Shown: in pieces, positions 43,862 through 52,554 of the stretch | How the letters are laid out: every line of letters begins with the position of its first letter | Position numbering within the stretch: position 1 is the first letter of the stretch | Source of the DNA: Desulfobulbaceae bacterium | GTDB lineage: Bacteria; Desulfobacterota; Desulfobulbia; Desulfobulbales; SURF-16 | DNA: 64,000 nt | Assembly (NCBI GenBank): GCA_020444175.1 | Contig: JAHLLM010000025.1 | Span: 1-64,000, forward strand | Reading direction: 5' to 3' | Notes under the pieces: generated by a model | Database searches by the model: none | What the model was told of the DNA's origin: nothing | Seen by the model: only the letters and a program-made list of their open reading frames with translations | Position numbers and translations under genes: made by a program

Positions 43862-44761
43862 TTACGAACAGACCGTTCCCTGGGCCTGATCCTGAACATA
43901 CGGCTTACTCAGTTGAGCTGCTCTTTCAGCCCGGGCCAGCTCTCTACCGAGATAGGCGGCATGATCAAGCTGCGAAACAAGCCCCATGTCAATTATTGTC
44001 GAACAGATGCTTGACGCATCATTTCCTTCAATAACGTTCTTAAGTTTTCCGTTGTTCTGATAATGTTCAACATGCAGGAGAATATCGCCGCCAGGCCGGG
44101 GAATAATAATAAAATAGCCGTTCGGGTCCAAGCGTAATCTCCTGGCAGGATGAGCCATTACGGGTTCAACAGCTTTGGCGATAATACCTGTGCTGAAAGG
44201 ATTCTTCTTTTTAATGCCGCGAAAGAGTTCCAGCACCTCTCCAGAGTCACCTTTTCCCAGATAATTATGGAGTGTGACCTGGCGCTGCAGGTGTTCCACT
44301 TCAGGCAAAGTCGTGTTCTTTAATACTGGCCGGGCTCCCCTGGCTTTTCTTATTCGCAACGTATCAGATAAACCGTCAGACATGAGCCGGCAAAGTGCAT
44401 CTCCCGGGTAATGACCTGAAATGTCACTCCCGATAAGAACCAGATCACGGATATAAGGATTGGCATTGATATTTTTAAGAATATACTCAACGCCAATGTT
44501 TTCCGTTGTCAGCGAACCGACGATGGCGACATTGTTTTCATCAGCCAAAAAATCCGGTAGATTTGGTTCGGCAATCAGGGCAATGGCGATCTGGCCCCTG
44601 GCATTATATACCCGGAAATCTCCGGGTTGTACCGGCCACGCCTGGCTGCTGAATTTCTCATGGGAAAACTCCGAGAAACTGACCGAAGAAAGATCCTGCT
44701 CGCTCAAAGCATCAAGGGCGTCAATTCTTTCCCGGAATCTATTATATGCCGGAACCGGCAC
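43862..44761 (-). CDS. MtrA-like / DUF4346 protein (C-terminal part of candidate selenoprotein)
   Basis: 299 residues from GTG 44761, which has no ribosome binding site. SSQAWPVQPGDFRVY and VGSLTTENIGVEYILKNINANPYIRDLVLIGSDISGHYPGDAL match methyltransferase subunit A (MtrA) of methanogens. LDPNGYFIIIPRPGGDILLHVEHYQNN is the DUF4346 domain. MtrA in methanogens carries the corrinoid; here the reaction is unknown, and no methanogenesis genes are present. The upstream 78-residue ORF is in the same frame, separated only by a UGA and six sense codons (LGCSPC), so the two probably form one selenoprotein (384 residues). fumC starts 21 bp after its stop. Confidence 0.75.
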   Translation of the reverse strand: MPVPAYNRFRERIDALDALSEQDLSSVSFSEFSHEKFSSQAWPVQPGDFRVYNARGQIAIALIAEPNLPDFLADENNVAIVGSLTTENIGVEYILKNINANPYIRDLVLIGSDISGHYPGDALCRLMSDGLSDTLRIRKARGARPVLKNTTLPEVEHLQRQVTLHNYLGKGDSGEVLELFRGIKKKNPFSTGIIAKAVEPVMAHPARRLRLDPNGYFIIIPRPGGDILLHVEHYQNNGKLKNVIEGNDASSICSTIIDMGLVSQLDHAAYLGRELARAERAAQLSKPYVQDQAQGTVCS

Positions 44762-44782
44762 ACAGGGGCTGCAGCCAAGTCA
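44743..44782 (-). promoter_or_regulatory. In-frame UGA and candidate SECIS hairpin
   Basis: UGA at 44780-44782 is followed in frame by codons for LGCSPC, then the MtrA-like ORF. On the minus strand TGTGTGCCG-GTTC-CGGCATATA (44743-44764) forms a 9-bp stem with two G-U pairs and a loop starting with G. The loop lies 24 nt after UGA, within the 16-37 nt bacterial SECIS rule. Sec would give HK-U-LGCSPC, a UxxCxxC motif. Confidence 0.55.
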
Positions 44783-45016
44783 TTTGTGGAGCGTGACGGA
44801 ATTGGGGATTCGCAACCAGTCAATGAAATCCTCTTCCACATTAAGGAGGCTGCTGTCATTCCATGATTGCCTGAACTCCTGCAATTCATGGAGAATTTTT
44901 GACATCATATCTTCAAAAAGACAGGAACAGGTTCGACACTTTTCCTTTTGCAAAATTTCAGCAAATTCATGATGGACTTCCCGAAATATTTGTCTCTTTT
45001 CTTGCCTTAAGCCCAT
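44780..45016 (-). CDS. Cys-rich short ORF, likely N-terminal part of the candidate selenoprotein
   Basis: 78 codons ending in UGA. It has an early KCRTCSCLFEDMMSKILHEL motif (C-x2-C-x-C) in a helical context, then WLRIPNSVTLHK before the UGA. Read as a separate gene it is an unrecognised small protein. Read through, it is continuous with the MtrA/DUF4346 ORF at 43862-44761. GAAGTGA lies about 10 bases before the ATG, and it starts 7 bp after the small lipoprotein gene. Confidence 0.55.
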   Translation of the reverse strand: MGLRQEKRQIFREVHHEFAEILQKEKCRTCSCLFEDMMSKILHELQEFRQSWNDSSLLNVEEDFIDWLRIPNSVTLHK

Positions 45017-45023
45017 TCGCCGT

Positions 45024-45251
45024 TCACTTCCTGTTCTTTTCTTCGACTATGCGTCTGATTTCTTCCAGGCGTATTCGTGATTTTGCGGCCAGCTCACTTT
45101 TCGGATATTTATTGATGATCTCCTGGTAGAGTGAAGTGGCGTGGGGGTAATTTCTCTGCAAGAGCTCAAGTTCTGCTGTTTCAAACAGCTCGCGAGGCCC
45201 AGATCCACAGGAAATGAGCAGCACAAAGATAAGGATGAGAATTTTTTTCAT
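45024..45251 (-). CDS. Small TPR-like lipoprotein
   Basis: 75 residues from ATG 45251. It has a lipoprotein signal peptide (MKKILILIFVLLISC, Cys at 15) and one helix-turn-helix TPR-like pair (LFETAELELLQRNYPHATSL then IINKYPKSELAAKSRIRLEE). It resembles the start of BamD-type outer-membrane lipoproteins but is far too short, so its role is unknown. AAGGAAC precedes the ATG. It may be cotranscribed with the candidate selenoprotein gene that follows it. Confidence 0.65.
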   Translation of the reverse strand: MKKILILIFVLLISCGSGPRELFETAELELLQRNYPHATSLYQEIINKYPKSELAAKSRIRLEEIRRIVEEKNRK

Positions 45252-45348
45252 AATGATTGTTCCTTGCCTCGGATTTTTACAATGCCTCGTCGTGCTCACA
45301 GCAATATTTACCTGAAAAGCAGCAAACCGGCAAGAGAATGATTACCAG

Positions 45349-45400
45349 TATCTATTCAGCGAGGGCTCGAAATGGGCCTCAACTCCAGGCCGTAACTATT
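45349..45400. repeat. Dispersed repeat copy B
   Basis: TATCTATTCAGCGAGGG...GCCGTAACTATT, near-identical to copy A but without the TCAGATGTGCC end. The TAG stop of the lipoprotein gene (45396-45398) lies inside it. Confidence 0.85.
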
Positions 45401-45848
45401 GATTAAGCTGTTCAATGGCGCTGACCATTCCATCGATAAATTCAACACGGGCTGCAGTGTATTCCTCTTCTGTATCCTTATCGATCCAAACACTCCGATA
45501 ACGGATAACCGTCTTTCCGGAACGGGTGCTTTCACGCACAGGGACACTCATTCGTTCGGTTTCCGTGCGAATTCTTTTCCTGGTGTATGCCCAGACCTTT
45601 GCCACTCCATCATCCGTTATTCTGGTGTATGTTCTATCCGCCCTGCCCCAGGCTATGAGAACCATATCCTGATTAAAACCAATGTCTATCTGGCCCTGGC
45701 GAACCTTTTGCTGTATTTCAGGACTGAATGAATCAAAGGTATCCTGGAAACTGGCAATCCTTCTCTCTCTGAAATACTGGGGAGACATACAGCCGGCAAG
45801 AATAAAAATAATGACAAGTACAACAAGGAAGTTCAGTCGATTCAGCAT
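45396..45848 (-). CDS. Lipoprotein of unknown function
   Basis: 150 residues from ATG 45848 with AAGGAGACGG upstream. Signal peptide with lipobox LAGC (Cys at about 19), then a helix and a beta-rich C-terminal part (VWAYTRKRIRTETERMSVPV, RSVWIDKDTEEEYTAARVEF). GFNQDMVLIAWGRADRTY resembles the SmpA/OmlA-type BamE fold, where the G-R-A-D segment is common; this is a weak match. Its 3' end and stop codon lie in dispersed repeat copy B, so the repeat may have replaced the original end. Confidence 0.65.
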   Translation of the reverse strand: MLNRLNFLVVLVIIFILAGCMSPQYFRERRIASFQDTFDSFSPEIQQKVRQGQIDIGFNQDMVLIAWGRADRTYTRITDDGVAKVWAYTRKRIRTETERMSVPVRESTRSGKTVIRYRSVWIDKDTEEEYTAARVEFIDGMVSAIEQLNQ

Positions 45849-45894
45849 AGCCGTCTCCTTGAAAAAAATGACCAGCACCCTGAACGAAACGGTA

Positions 45895-46518
45895 TTACCG
45901 TACCAATGTGCCGGATAAACGCAACCCGTCAAGCAGCAGTTTTGCGGCCAGCCCCCAGAGAAGAAGCCCCAGAATACGCATAATAAATACGTATATCCTG
46001 CCGCTCATGAAGGAACGACACCTGCCGACAAGAATGGCCAATAAAATCTTGCTGCCGACAAGGAGAATATAGAAACTGCCGATAAAAGCAACTGGTGCAA
46101 GCAGATCTGATTTTGAGGCCTGAGTCACAGCTGGTCCCCCGACAGTGAGCCAGAACAGATAGGGATGAGGGCTCAAAAAATTAACCAAAACCCCTTTCCG
46201 GAGCGAAGTGGCCTCAAGCCTCGGCTCTCGGACATCGGGTCTGCCTTTCCGCAAAGTTTCCCAGCCAAGATAAAAAACAAAAAAACTTCCCACACAGGAA
46301 AGAAAAGCCAATATGGAATGAAAATGGGCAAGCTTTGCCAGGACCAAAAGGGTCAGAACGATAATAGGCGCATCGGTTACGACCGGTGCCAGGGCGACCC
46401 TGACTCCTGACTTTATATCATGCTGCATAGTTTCGGATATGACAAGGGTCAAAAGCGGACCCGGGGCAAATCCTGCCGAAAGCCCAAGGACAATTCCCAT
46501 GAAGAGATACTGAAGCAT
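45895..46518 (-). CDS. LysE/RhtB family exporter
   Basis: 207 residues with about six hydrophobic helices. The N-terminal FAPGPLLTLVISETMQHDIKSGVRVALAP is the family signature, and NFLSPHPYLFWLTVGGP the second. It exports an amino acid or similar metabolite across the inner membrane. Its start follows OMPLA's stop by 18 bp. The next gene downstream, the lipoprotein, begins 46 bp later. Confidence 0.9.
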   Translation of the reverse strand: MLQYLFMGIVLGLSAGFAPGPLLTLVISETMQHDIKSGVRVALAPVVTDAPIIVLTLLVLAKLAHFHSILAFLSCVGSFFVFYLGWETLRKGRPDVREPRLEATSLRKGVLVNFLSPHPYLFWLTVGGPAVTQASKSDLLAPVAFIGSFYILLVGSKILLAILVGRCRSFMSGRIYVFIMRILGLLLWGLAAKLLLDGLRLSGTLVR

Positions 46519-46536
46519 ACTCAGGTGTCCATGGAA

Positions 46537-47607
46537 TCAATTCCAGTCATTAATCATGACACCGATACCAATTCGATTGACGGAATGATCATAGTCAAGA
46601 AGGTTTTCTCCGTAACCGGTAAAGTACTGGATATAGCCGCTCAGGGTATCGAGCAGCGGAAAATTCCACTCAAGCTGCAGGGCACCGCGATTATTGCTGG
46701 TCTGAAGATTGTTACGAACCATTATGCCAAACCGGTGGCCACCGAGAACCCCATAGTCTTTTTCGTCGAAATAGTAGTGCCCCCAGACCTCTCCATAGCC
46801 GAAATAATCATCGGTATCAGGATTATCATCGTCATCCGAGCTCTCAGGAATACGGTACCATGTTTTGACAAGAAGGGTTAAATCGTCTCTCTCAAAGCCC
46901 AAATTTGCCACAATACGGTTCCAGCTCCGGGAGTATGGTTCGGACCTGCCGTTCGACTGATGATTAAAGCCGAGGGTTATCATGCGGCATTTTAAGCCCA
47001 GAAAATCCCTGTCAAAATGGGTACGGTAGTTAAACAGCATTTCAGGCTCATAATTTGTTTCCCGGAAAGGTGAGGACTCAGAGGTGTTAAAAAGTTGCCA
47101 GAAAGACCTCTGGGTATAGCCGAACCACAGGTCAAGATCTTTGCCGAGAATATCAGGCCAGAGCTCGACTTTGAAACTGATCTGATAGGCGACTTCCGTT
47201 TCATCGACATCCATCTCAGCCGTTTCGCCTTTTAGCGGTTTTTTATTGGGCAGATTATTCTGAGAGAAAGGAAGGATATAGGATGACCTGTGGGGAACAA
47301 AGGAAAAATGCGGATGTCGTGTTTGGGGATCAAGTCCCCATAACTTTGAAAGATAGGAAGGCTCTATCGGTTTTTCTTGCTGAAATTGCTGCGTTGCATC
47401 GACATTTTTTTCAGATGGAATGCTTTTCGGGGGGAAAAAAGCATCATAACAATCCAGACGCGATTCCTTGTCTTCAATAGCGGCACATGAAGAGATATCG
47501 GGGGATTTGCCGGCAAGTGCGGAGGTGAAGGATACATAAGGGAGAAACAAAAACGACAAGCCGACAGAGATATACTTCAAAACCGATCCGGTCATGGAAC
47601 CTCTCAT
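46537..47607 (-). CDS. pldA: Outer-membrane phospholipase A
   Basis: 356 residues from ATG 47607 with GGAGAC upstream. Signal peptide (KYISVGLSFLFLPYVSFTSA), a Cys-containing linker, then a beta-barrel. GFNHQSNGRSEPYSRSWNRI carries the catalytic His and Ser (H-Q-S-N-G-R-S) and the conserved Asn (S-R-S-W-N-R). It hydrolyses phospholipids in the outer membrane when active as a dimer. The N-terminal 110 residues before the barrel are longer than in E. coli and are not assigned. Confidence 0.92.
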   Translation of the reverse strand: MRGSMTGSVLKYISVGLSFLFLPYVSFTSALAGKSPDISSCAAIEDKESRLDCYDAFFPPKSIPSEKNVDATQQFQQEKPIEPSYLSKLWGLDPQTRHPHFSFVPHRSSYILPFSQNNLPNKKPLKGETAEMDVDETEVAYQISFKVELWPDILGKDLDLWFGYTQRSFWQLFNTSESSPFRETNYEPEMLFNYRTHFDRDFLGLKCRMITLGFNHQSNGRSEPYSRSWNRIVANLGFERDDLTLLVKTWYRIPESSDDDDNPDTDDYFGYGEVWGHYYFDEKDYGVLGGHRFGIMVRNNLQTSNNRGALQLEWNFPLLDTLSGYIQYFTGYGENLLDYDHSVNRIGIGVMINDWN

Positions 47608-47629
47608 AATGTCTCCTGTATAAAAAAAA

Positions 47630-48874
47630 TCAGTCAGCCTTTGCCGCGGCATGCCCGGCCAGCCAGCCGGTTGAAAAGGCAGCCTGAAGATTATACCCCC
47701 CAGTGTCTCCCTGGATGTCAAGGACTTCTCCAGCCAGATAAAGCCCTTTTATCAAACGCGACTCCATGGTACGGGGATCAATTTCACGTGTATTTATACC
47801 ACCAGCAGTGACGATAGCCTCGGCAAAGGGACGATGTCCTGTTATTTCAAAACGAAAATCCTTGAGCCATACTCGCAGACGCCGACGCTCCTTGGCAGTT
47901 ATGGTGTTCACTTTGCGCTCTGCCCCAATGCCGGTCTGTTCAATACAAACCGGGACCATTTCGCGGGGCAGAAGCCCCCGCAAAACGCTGCTGAAGTCTT
48001 CTTTGCCCCTTGTTTCAAAATCGCGCAAAAGTCTGGCGTCAAGCTTCTTTTCATCAAGAGCCGGTTTCAGATCAAGGGAGACGGTTACTTTATCCTTGTC
48101 CAATATGGCGTCGACTATTTCGCTGCTCAGGGTGAGAATGGCCGGTCCGGTCAGACCAAATGCCGCAAAAACGACCTCGCCAAAGGCCTCCCTGCGTTTT
48201 TTGCCGTTAATATAAAGGCGGACAAGAATATTACGCAGGTTCAGCTCTGCCATTTTCCCGGCAATATCACCTGCGGTCACTAAAGGAACGAGAGCCGGCC
48301 TGATGGGCACAATACTATGCCCCAAGGCTTCTGCAAGAAGGTACCCGTCACCCGTTGAGCCGGTGACAGGATAGGAGGCTCCGCCCGTGGCCAGCACAAT
48401 GGCATGGCAATGCAAAGTCCGTCCTCCCGAAACAACGCCGGTAACCCTGTTTTCATGGGTTAACAGCTTCTCAACAGGCGATGTCGTGTTCATTTCAACA
48501 CCGCAGTTTCGCGCCCATTCCAGGAGAACTTTGAGCACATCGGGCGCCTTGCCACTGGCGGGGAAAACACGCCCTCCCCTTTCAAAGACGAGCTCCAGAC
48601 CGAGCTGTTCAAGAAATTTAATCAGATCGGTGTTAAAAAATTGATGAAATGCCTGGCGCAGAAATTTGCCGGACGTGCTGAAATGGGCGAGAAAATCTTT
48701 TATCTCAGCGATGTTGGTGATATTGCAGCGACCTTTACCCGTGATACAGAGCTTACGGCCGGGACGTTTCATCTTTTCAAGAACAAGCGTCTCGGCTCCG
48801 GCTTCCGCAGCCCGTCCTGCAGCCATAAGACCGGCAGGTCCGCCACCAATTATAATTACTCGGCGTTGCGACAT
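47630..48874 (-). CDS. HI0933/YhiN-type FAD-dependent oxidoreductase
   Basis: 414 residues. RVIIIGGGPAGLMAAGRAAE is the FAD-binding motif, RPGRKLCITGKGRCNITN the second family motif, and LILATGGASYPVTGSTGDGY-like and GGINTREIDPRTMESRLIKGLYLAGEVLDI the C-terminal ones. It binds FAD; the substrate is unknown. pldA begins 23 bp after its stop. It lies just downstream of the iron-sulfur flavoprotein gene. Confidence 0.9.
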   Translation of the reverse strand: MSQRRVIIIGGGPAGLMAAGRAAEAGAETLVLEKMKRPGRKLCITGKGRCNITNIAEIKDFLAHFSTSGKFLRQAFHQFFNTDLIKFLEQLGLELVFERGGRVFPASGKAPDVLKVLLEWARNCGVEMNTTSPVEKLLTHENRVTGVVSGGRTLHCHAIVLATGGASYPVTGSTGDGYLLAEALGHSIVPIRPALVPLVTAGDIAGKMAELNLRNILVRLYINGKKRREAFGEVVFAAFGLTGPAILTLSSEIVDAILDKDKVTVSLDLKPALDEKKLDARLLRDFETRGKEDFSSVLRGLLPREMVPVCIEQTGIGAERKVNTITAKERRRLRVWLKDFRFEITGHRPFAEAIVTAGGINTREIDPRTMESRLIKGLYLAGEVLDIQGDTGGYNLQAAFSTGWLAGHAAAKAD

Positions 48875-48891
48875 ATATAAAAAAATCCTGT

Positions 48892-49551
48892 TTATTTCAC
48901 TTTTTCGTGAAGGCGCTTCGCTATGGCTTCCCCAAGCATCACCGCTTCATCAAGGGCTTTATTCTGCTCCTCAAAGCTGTGAACTCCAACCGAACCGACG
49001 GTTGCCTCCGGCCCATGGAGCATTTTTACTCCTGACATTTTACATTCATCGCCATGACCGCATTTAATGCAGGGGACGTTTCCTTCAACCCGCAGCCCAC
49101 CGACAAAATCCATGCCCTCCTCCATCATAAAAAATTTGATTGCATTTACGCCGAAATCATAGGCAGGGGGAAGCATGTCATTATTTTCAGGAACTGCACA
49201 GGTGATAATTGCCCCGCCTGGTTTTCCCTGCATAAAGCCATGTTTGTGGCGCAGAGGATAAAGTCTTTCAAGAAAGGCTTTGGTGCGGGCATCAAGAGAT
49301 GAATAAGGAGTAAACCCTCCAATGATCAGTGCATCCGCATTTTTTGCCTTTTCAGCCAGCAGCACCCCGTCATCCTTGATAACGCATTTATTGGTCTCAA
49401 GGCAGCCGAGACAGGCAAGACATGGTGCAACAGCGTAATCCGTCAGCTTGACAAACTCAAACTCAAGTCCTGTTGCTTCCAGCGCTTTTTGCACGGCCCG
49501 ATCTGTGTTGCTGTTTTTGATCGGTGAACCTGAAACACCGAGTATTTTCAT
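48892..49551 (-). CDS. Iron-sulfur flavoprotein / flavodoxin-family protein
   Basis: 219 residues. An N-terminal FMN-binding flavodoxin fold (KILGVSGSPIKNSNTDRAVQ). PCLACLGCLETNKC is a compact C-x2-C-x2-C-x5-C cluster, as in [4Fe-4S] iron-sulfur flavoproteins. A second set (CIKCGHGDEC) near 165 is extra. It carries electrons between unknown partners. AGGAGATTT precedes the ATG. Confidence 0.82.
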   Translation of the reverse strand: MKILGVSGSPIKNSNTDRAVQKALEATGLEFEFVKLTDYAVAPCLACLGCLETNKCVIKDDGVLLAEKAKNADALIIGGFTPYSSLDARTKAFLERLYPLRHKHGFMQGKPGGAIITCAVPENNDMLPPAYDFGVNAIKFFMMEEGMDFVGGLRVEGNVPCIKCGHGDECKMSGVKMLHGPEATVGSVGVHSFEEQNKALDEAVMLGEAIAKRLHEKVK

Positions 49552-49980
49552 GGAAATCTCCTGTAAAAAAAGGAAAAAGGAAATCTGTATTTCGAAACAG
49601 ACTCAAGTCAAGAAGTTGCAGCAGGATAAATGGCGCCCGCTTAAATAATGAACTTCCCGTGTTTATGAGAAATAAGAGTATTTTTGTATTTATTCAGCGA
49701 GGGCTGCAAATGGGCCTCAACTCCAGGCTGTAACTATTCAGATGTGCCTTAGATTTGGACAAGCGGGCCTGCGAGGCAGGTAAGCGAGCTTGCGAGACTC
49801 CGATAGCCCGTCTATGTGAGCAGGCCTGATCGTTCAAAGATGAGGTGCAGCTGAATAGTTACGTATTTTTTACCACAGAGAGCTCAAAGGACACGGAGTC
49901 TAACACTTTTTCTCAGAACTCACCAACTCGGTGTCCTTGGGCATATTACAGGTTGGGTTGAGCAGATTACAGGCACGACA
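49552..49980. other. Intergenic region with repeat copy C and a MITE fragment
   Basis: A 429-bp gap between the iron-sulfur flavoprotein start and the moaB end. It is mostly repeat copy C (49687-49863) and a fragment (about 49949-49971) related to the element at 2696. No gene was found. Confidence 0.6.
49687..49863. mobile_element. Dispersed repeat copy C, with terminal inverted repeats
   Basis: TATTTATTCAGCGAGGG... leads to an internal block bounded by TAACTATTCAGATGTGCC (49731-49748) and GGTGCAGCTGAATAGTTA (49844-49861), inverted at 15 of 18 positions. It has no ORF. It looks like a short non-autonomous element, and copies A and B correspond to its leading part. Confidence 0.8.
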
Positions 49981-50484
49981 TCAGCACTTGGCACAATCTT
50001 TCGTTCCGCCCTTTATCTTGTATATTGCATGGTTTAATGCAGGCAAGACAACTTCAAGATTTTCTCTGGCCCCGCGCTCACTGCCGGGAAGATTAATTAT
50101 CAAACTTTCTTTTCTTACTCCGGCAATGCCCCGCGATAAAAGGGCGTTGGGTGTCTTGGCAAAGCTTGCCTGGCGCATGGCCTCGCCGATTCCGGGTATT
50201 TCGTAATCAAGCACCTCACGTGTTGCTTCGGGAGTCCGGTCAGAGGGGCTCACACCTGTACCACCAGTCGTGAGGATAAGATCGATCTTATCCTCATCAA
50301 CCCATTTAAGCAGGGTGCTGCTGATCGAATCAGGCTGATCTGCAACAATGGTGTAATCCACAGTATTAAAAAGGGCTCCCTCCAGCTGTTTCAAGAGCTG
50401 GGGGCCACTGGTATCATCTCTTTCCCCCCTGGAGCCCTTGTCACTGATTGTCAGCACCGCACAGGTAAATACAGGTTTGTCCAT
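49981..50484 (-). CDS. Molybdenum cofactor biosynthesis protein (MoaB/Mog)
   Basis: 167 residues. AVLTISDKGSRGERDDTSGP and LILTTGGTGVSPSDRTPEAT are the MoaB/Mog motifs, with PGIGEAMR and NLPGSERGARENLEVVLPAL. It adenylates molybdopterin. No molybdopterin neighbours are present. The start has no good ribosome binding site and follows the EF-G2 stop by 6 bp, so it is probably coupled to it. Confidence 0.92.
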   Translation of the reverse strand: MDKPVFTCAVLTISDKGSRGERDDTSGPQLLKQLEGALFNTVDYTIVADQPDSISSTLLKWVDEDKIDLILTTGGTGVSPSDRTPEATREVLDYEIPGIGEAMRQASFAKTPNALLSRGIAGVRKESLIINLPGSERGARENLEVVLPALNHAIYKIKGGTKDCAKC

Positions 50485-50490
50485 TTGCTG

Positions 50491-52554
50491 TTAATCTTCC
50501 TTATTCGCCTCGGCAATGACTTTCTCAGCAAGCTGAGACGGCAATTCCTCATAATGGGAAAATTCCGAAGAGAAGGTGCCGCGTCCACCGGTAATGGATG
50601 TAAGATCTGGTGCATACTCCATGATTTCCGACATGGGAACCTGGGCTGAGACAACCTCGGCTTTTCCCTCGGAATCCATGCCCATGACCTTGCCGCGCCT
50701 GCCGTTCAAATCGCCGATAACATCACCGACACAATCTTTAGGGATAAGCACAGTCAGGTTCATTATTGGTTCAAGCAGGACCGGTTTACACTCCTGAGCC
50801 GCCTTCTTAAAGGCAAGTGAACCGGAAATCTTAAAGGCCATTTCAGAGGAATCAACGGCATGGAATGATCCGTCAACCAGGGCCACCTTGACGCCAACCA
50901 CAGGAAAACCGGCTACAACGCCTTTTTCCATGGCCTCCTGTATGCCCTTCTCAACGGCCGGAATATACTGCCGTGGGATAGCGCCACCGACAATCTTATC
51001 CTCAAACTCAAAGTCACTGCCATTAAGCAGCGGTTCCATCTCAATCCAGGAATCAGCAAACTGACCACGCCCACCGGACTGTTTCTTATGTTTTCCCTGA
51101 ACCCTTGCTTTACCCCTGATTGTCTCTTTATACGGCACCTTAGGCACCTTGAGCTGCATCTCAACTCCGTATTTGCGCTTAATCTTCTCACCAAGCACGA
51201 TAAGATGGATCTGACCGACGCCGGAAAGAAGTATTTCGTTTGTTTGCGGCTCCCTGCTCAGCTTCAGAGTGGGATCTTCCTCAAGCATTTTGGTGATGGA
51301 AGAAAAAACCTTGTCCTCGTCATCTTTTTTTGTGGTGGTAACAGCAAAACTCATTACCGGTTTGATCGGATCAAGTCCATCGTAAATAACAGGATTATCT
51401 TTTGAGCAAAGCGTATCACCGGTTGCCGTTTCTTTCAGCTTGGCAAGGGCGATTACCATGCCCGGCACGGCACTGTCCACAGGCTTTGTCTCTTTGCCCT
51501 CCATTATAAAAAGCTGGTTGAATTTCTCTGAATTATCCTTGCTGGCATTATAAAAATTATCGCCGGCAAGTGTTCCTGAGAAAACCCTGAAAATAGTCAG
51601 CTGACCGGCATAGGGATCTGCCATGGTTTTAAATACGAGGGCGGAAAACGGGGCATCTGCCGCAGGAGTCATCTCAACGACATCGCCGGTAGCGGGATGC
51701 GTTCCCATCTGGGCCGGCATGTCGGCAGGGGATGGCATATAGTCGTTTAAAGCATTTAAAAGCAGCTCTGTTCCCATATTTTCCGTTGCCGCTCCAGGAA
51801 TAACCGGACAAAGTGCTCCGGAACGCACAGCGTTTTTCAGCCCATTAATCAAATCATTTTTTTCAAGTTCACCTTCTTCAAGGAATTTCTCAATCAGATC
51901 ATCATCCGTCTCAGCAACCTGCTCCATCAATTGTTCCAGGGCCATCTCAACATCATCGGTCATGTCTGCCGGAATATCTGTTTCTTTTATCTTGCCGTTT
52001 TTGTCGAAGAGATAGGCAACTCCCTTGATGATATCAACGGCTCCTTTGAAATTTTCTTCCGCGCCAATGGGGAGATAGCAGAGAGCTGCCTCCTGGGGAA
52101 GACGTGATTTGATTTCATCAATGACTTTCTCAAAATGAGCACGTTCCCGATCCATTTTATTCAGGAAAATAACCGTGGGTAATCCGGCCTCCTTGATGTA
52201 ATCGGCAATTTTTTCCGTTTGATGCTTAACGCCGAGAACAGCACCGATGACAAATATTGCGCTGTCGCAAACACGGGTTGCAAACTTGGTTTCATTGATA
52301 AAATTGTCATCACCAGGGGTATCGGTGAGAAAGACGCTATGTTTTTTCCAGGTGAAGTTATTAAAAGAGGAGGTGATAGAAAGTTTTCGTTGTACTTCTT
52401 CAGGCTCAAAGTCCATCACTGATGAACCGTCATCAACTTTACCTAAACGATTTGTCTTACCGGCTGTAAACAACATGGCCTCCGCAAGGGAAGTTTTACC
52501 GCTCTTTCCATGACCAAACAATGCAACATTACGAATCATTTTGATATCCTGCAT
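50491..52554 (-). CDS. Elongation factor G-like protein (EF-G2)
   Basis: 687 residues. GHGKSGKTSLAEAMLFTAG is the P-loop, DTPGDDNFINETKF the G3 motif and NKMDRERAHF the G4 motif; domains II-V follow. The DTPGH His needed for GTP hydrolysis in EF-G is Asp here, which is typical of EF-G2 paralogs and hints at altered GTPase. GGAGGAATTC precedes the ATG. It is cotranscribed with moaB. The true EF-G would be elsewhere. Confidence 0.88.
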   Translation of the reverse strand: MQDIKMIRNVALFGHGKSGKTSLAEAMLFTAGKTNRLGKVDDGSSVMDFEPEEVQRKLSITSSFNNFTWKKHSVFLTDTPGDDNFINETKFATRVCDSAIFVIGAVLGVKHQTEKIADYIKEAGLPTVIFLNKMDRERAHFEKVIDEIKSRLPQEAALCYLPIGAEENFKGAVDIIKGVAYLFDKNGKIKETDIPADMTDDVEMALEQLMEQVAETDDDLIEKFLEEGELEKNDLINGLKNAVRSGALCPVIPGAATENMGTELLLNALNDYMPSPADMPAQMGTHPATGDVVEMTPAADAPFSALVFKTMADPYAGQLTIFRVFSGTLAGDNFYNASKDNSEKFNQLFIMEGKETKPVDSAVPGMVIALAKLKETATGDTLCSKDNPVIYDGLDPIKPVMSFAVTTTKKDDEDKVFSSITKMLEEDPTLKLSREPQTNEILLSGVGQIHLIVLGEKIKRKYGVEMQLKVPKVPYKETIRGKARVQGKHKKQSGGRGQFADSWIEMEPLLNGSDFEFEDKIVGGAIPRQYIPAVEKGIQEAMEKGVVAGFPVVGVKVALVDGSFHAVDSSEMAFKISGSLAFKKAAQECKPVLLEPIMNLTVLIPKDCVGDVIGDLNGRRGKVMGMDSEGKAEVVSAQVPMSEIMEYAPDLTSITGGRGTFSSEFSHYEELPSQLAEKVIAEANKED

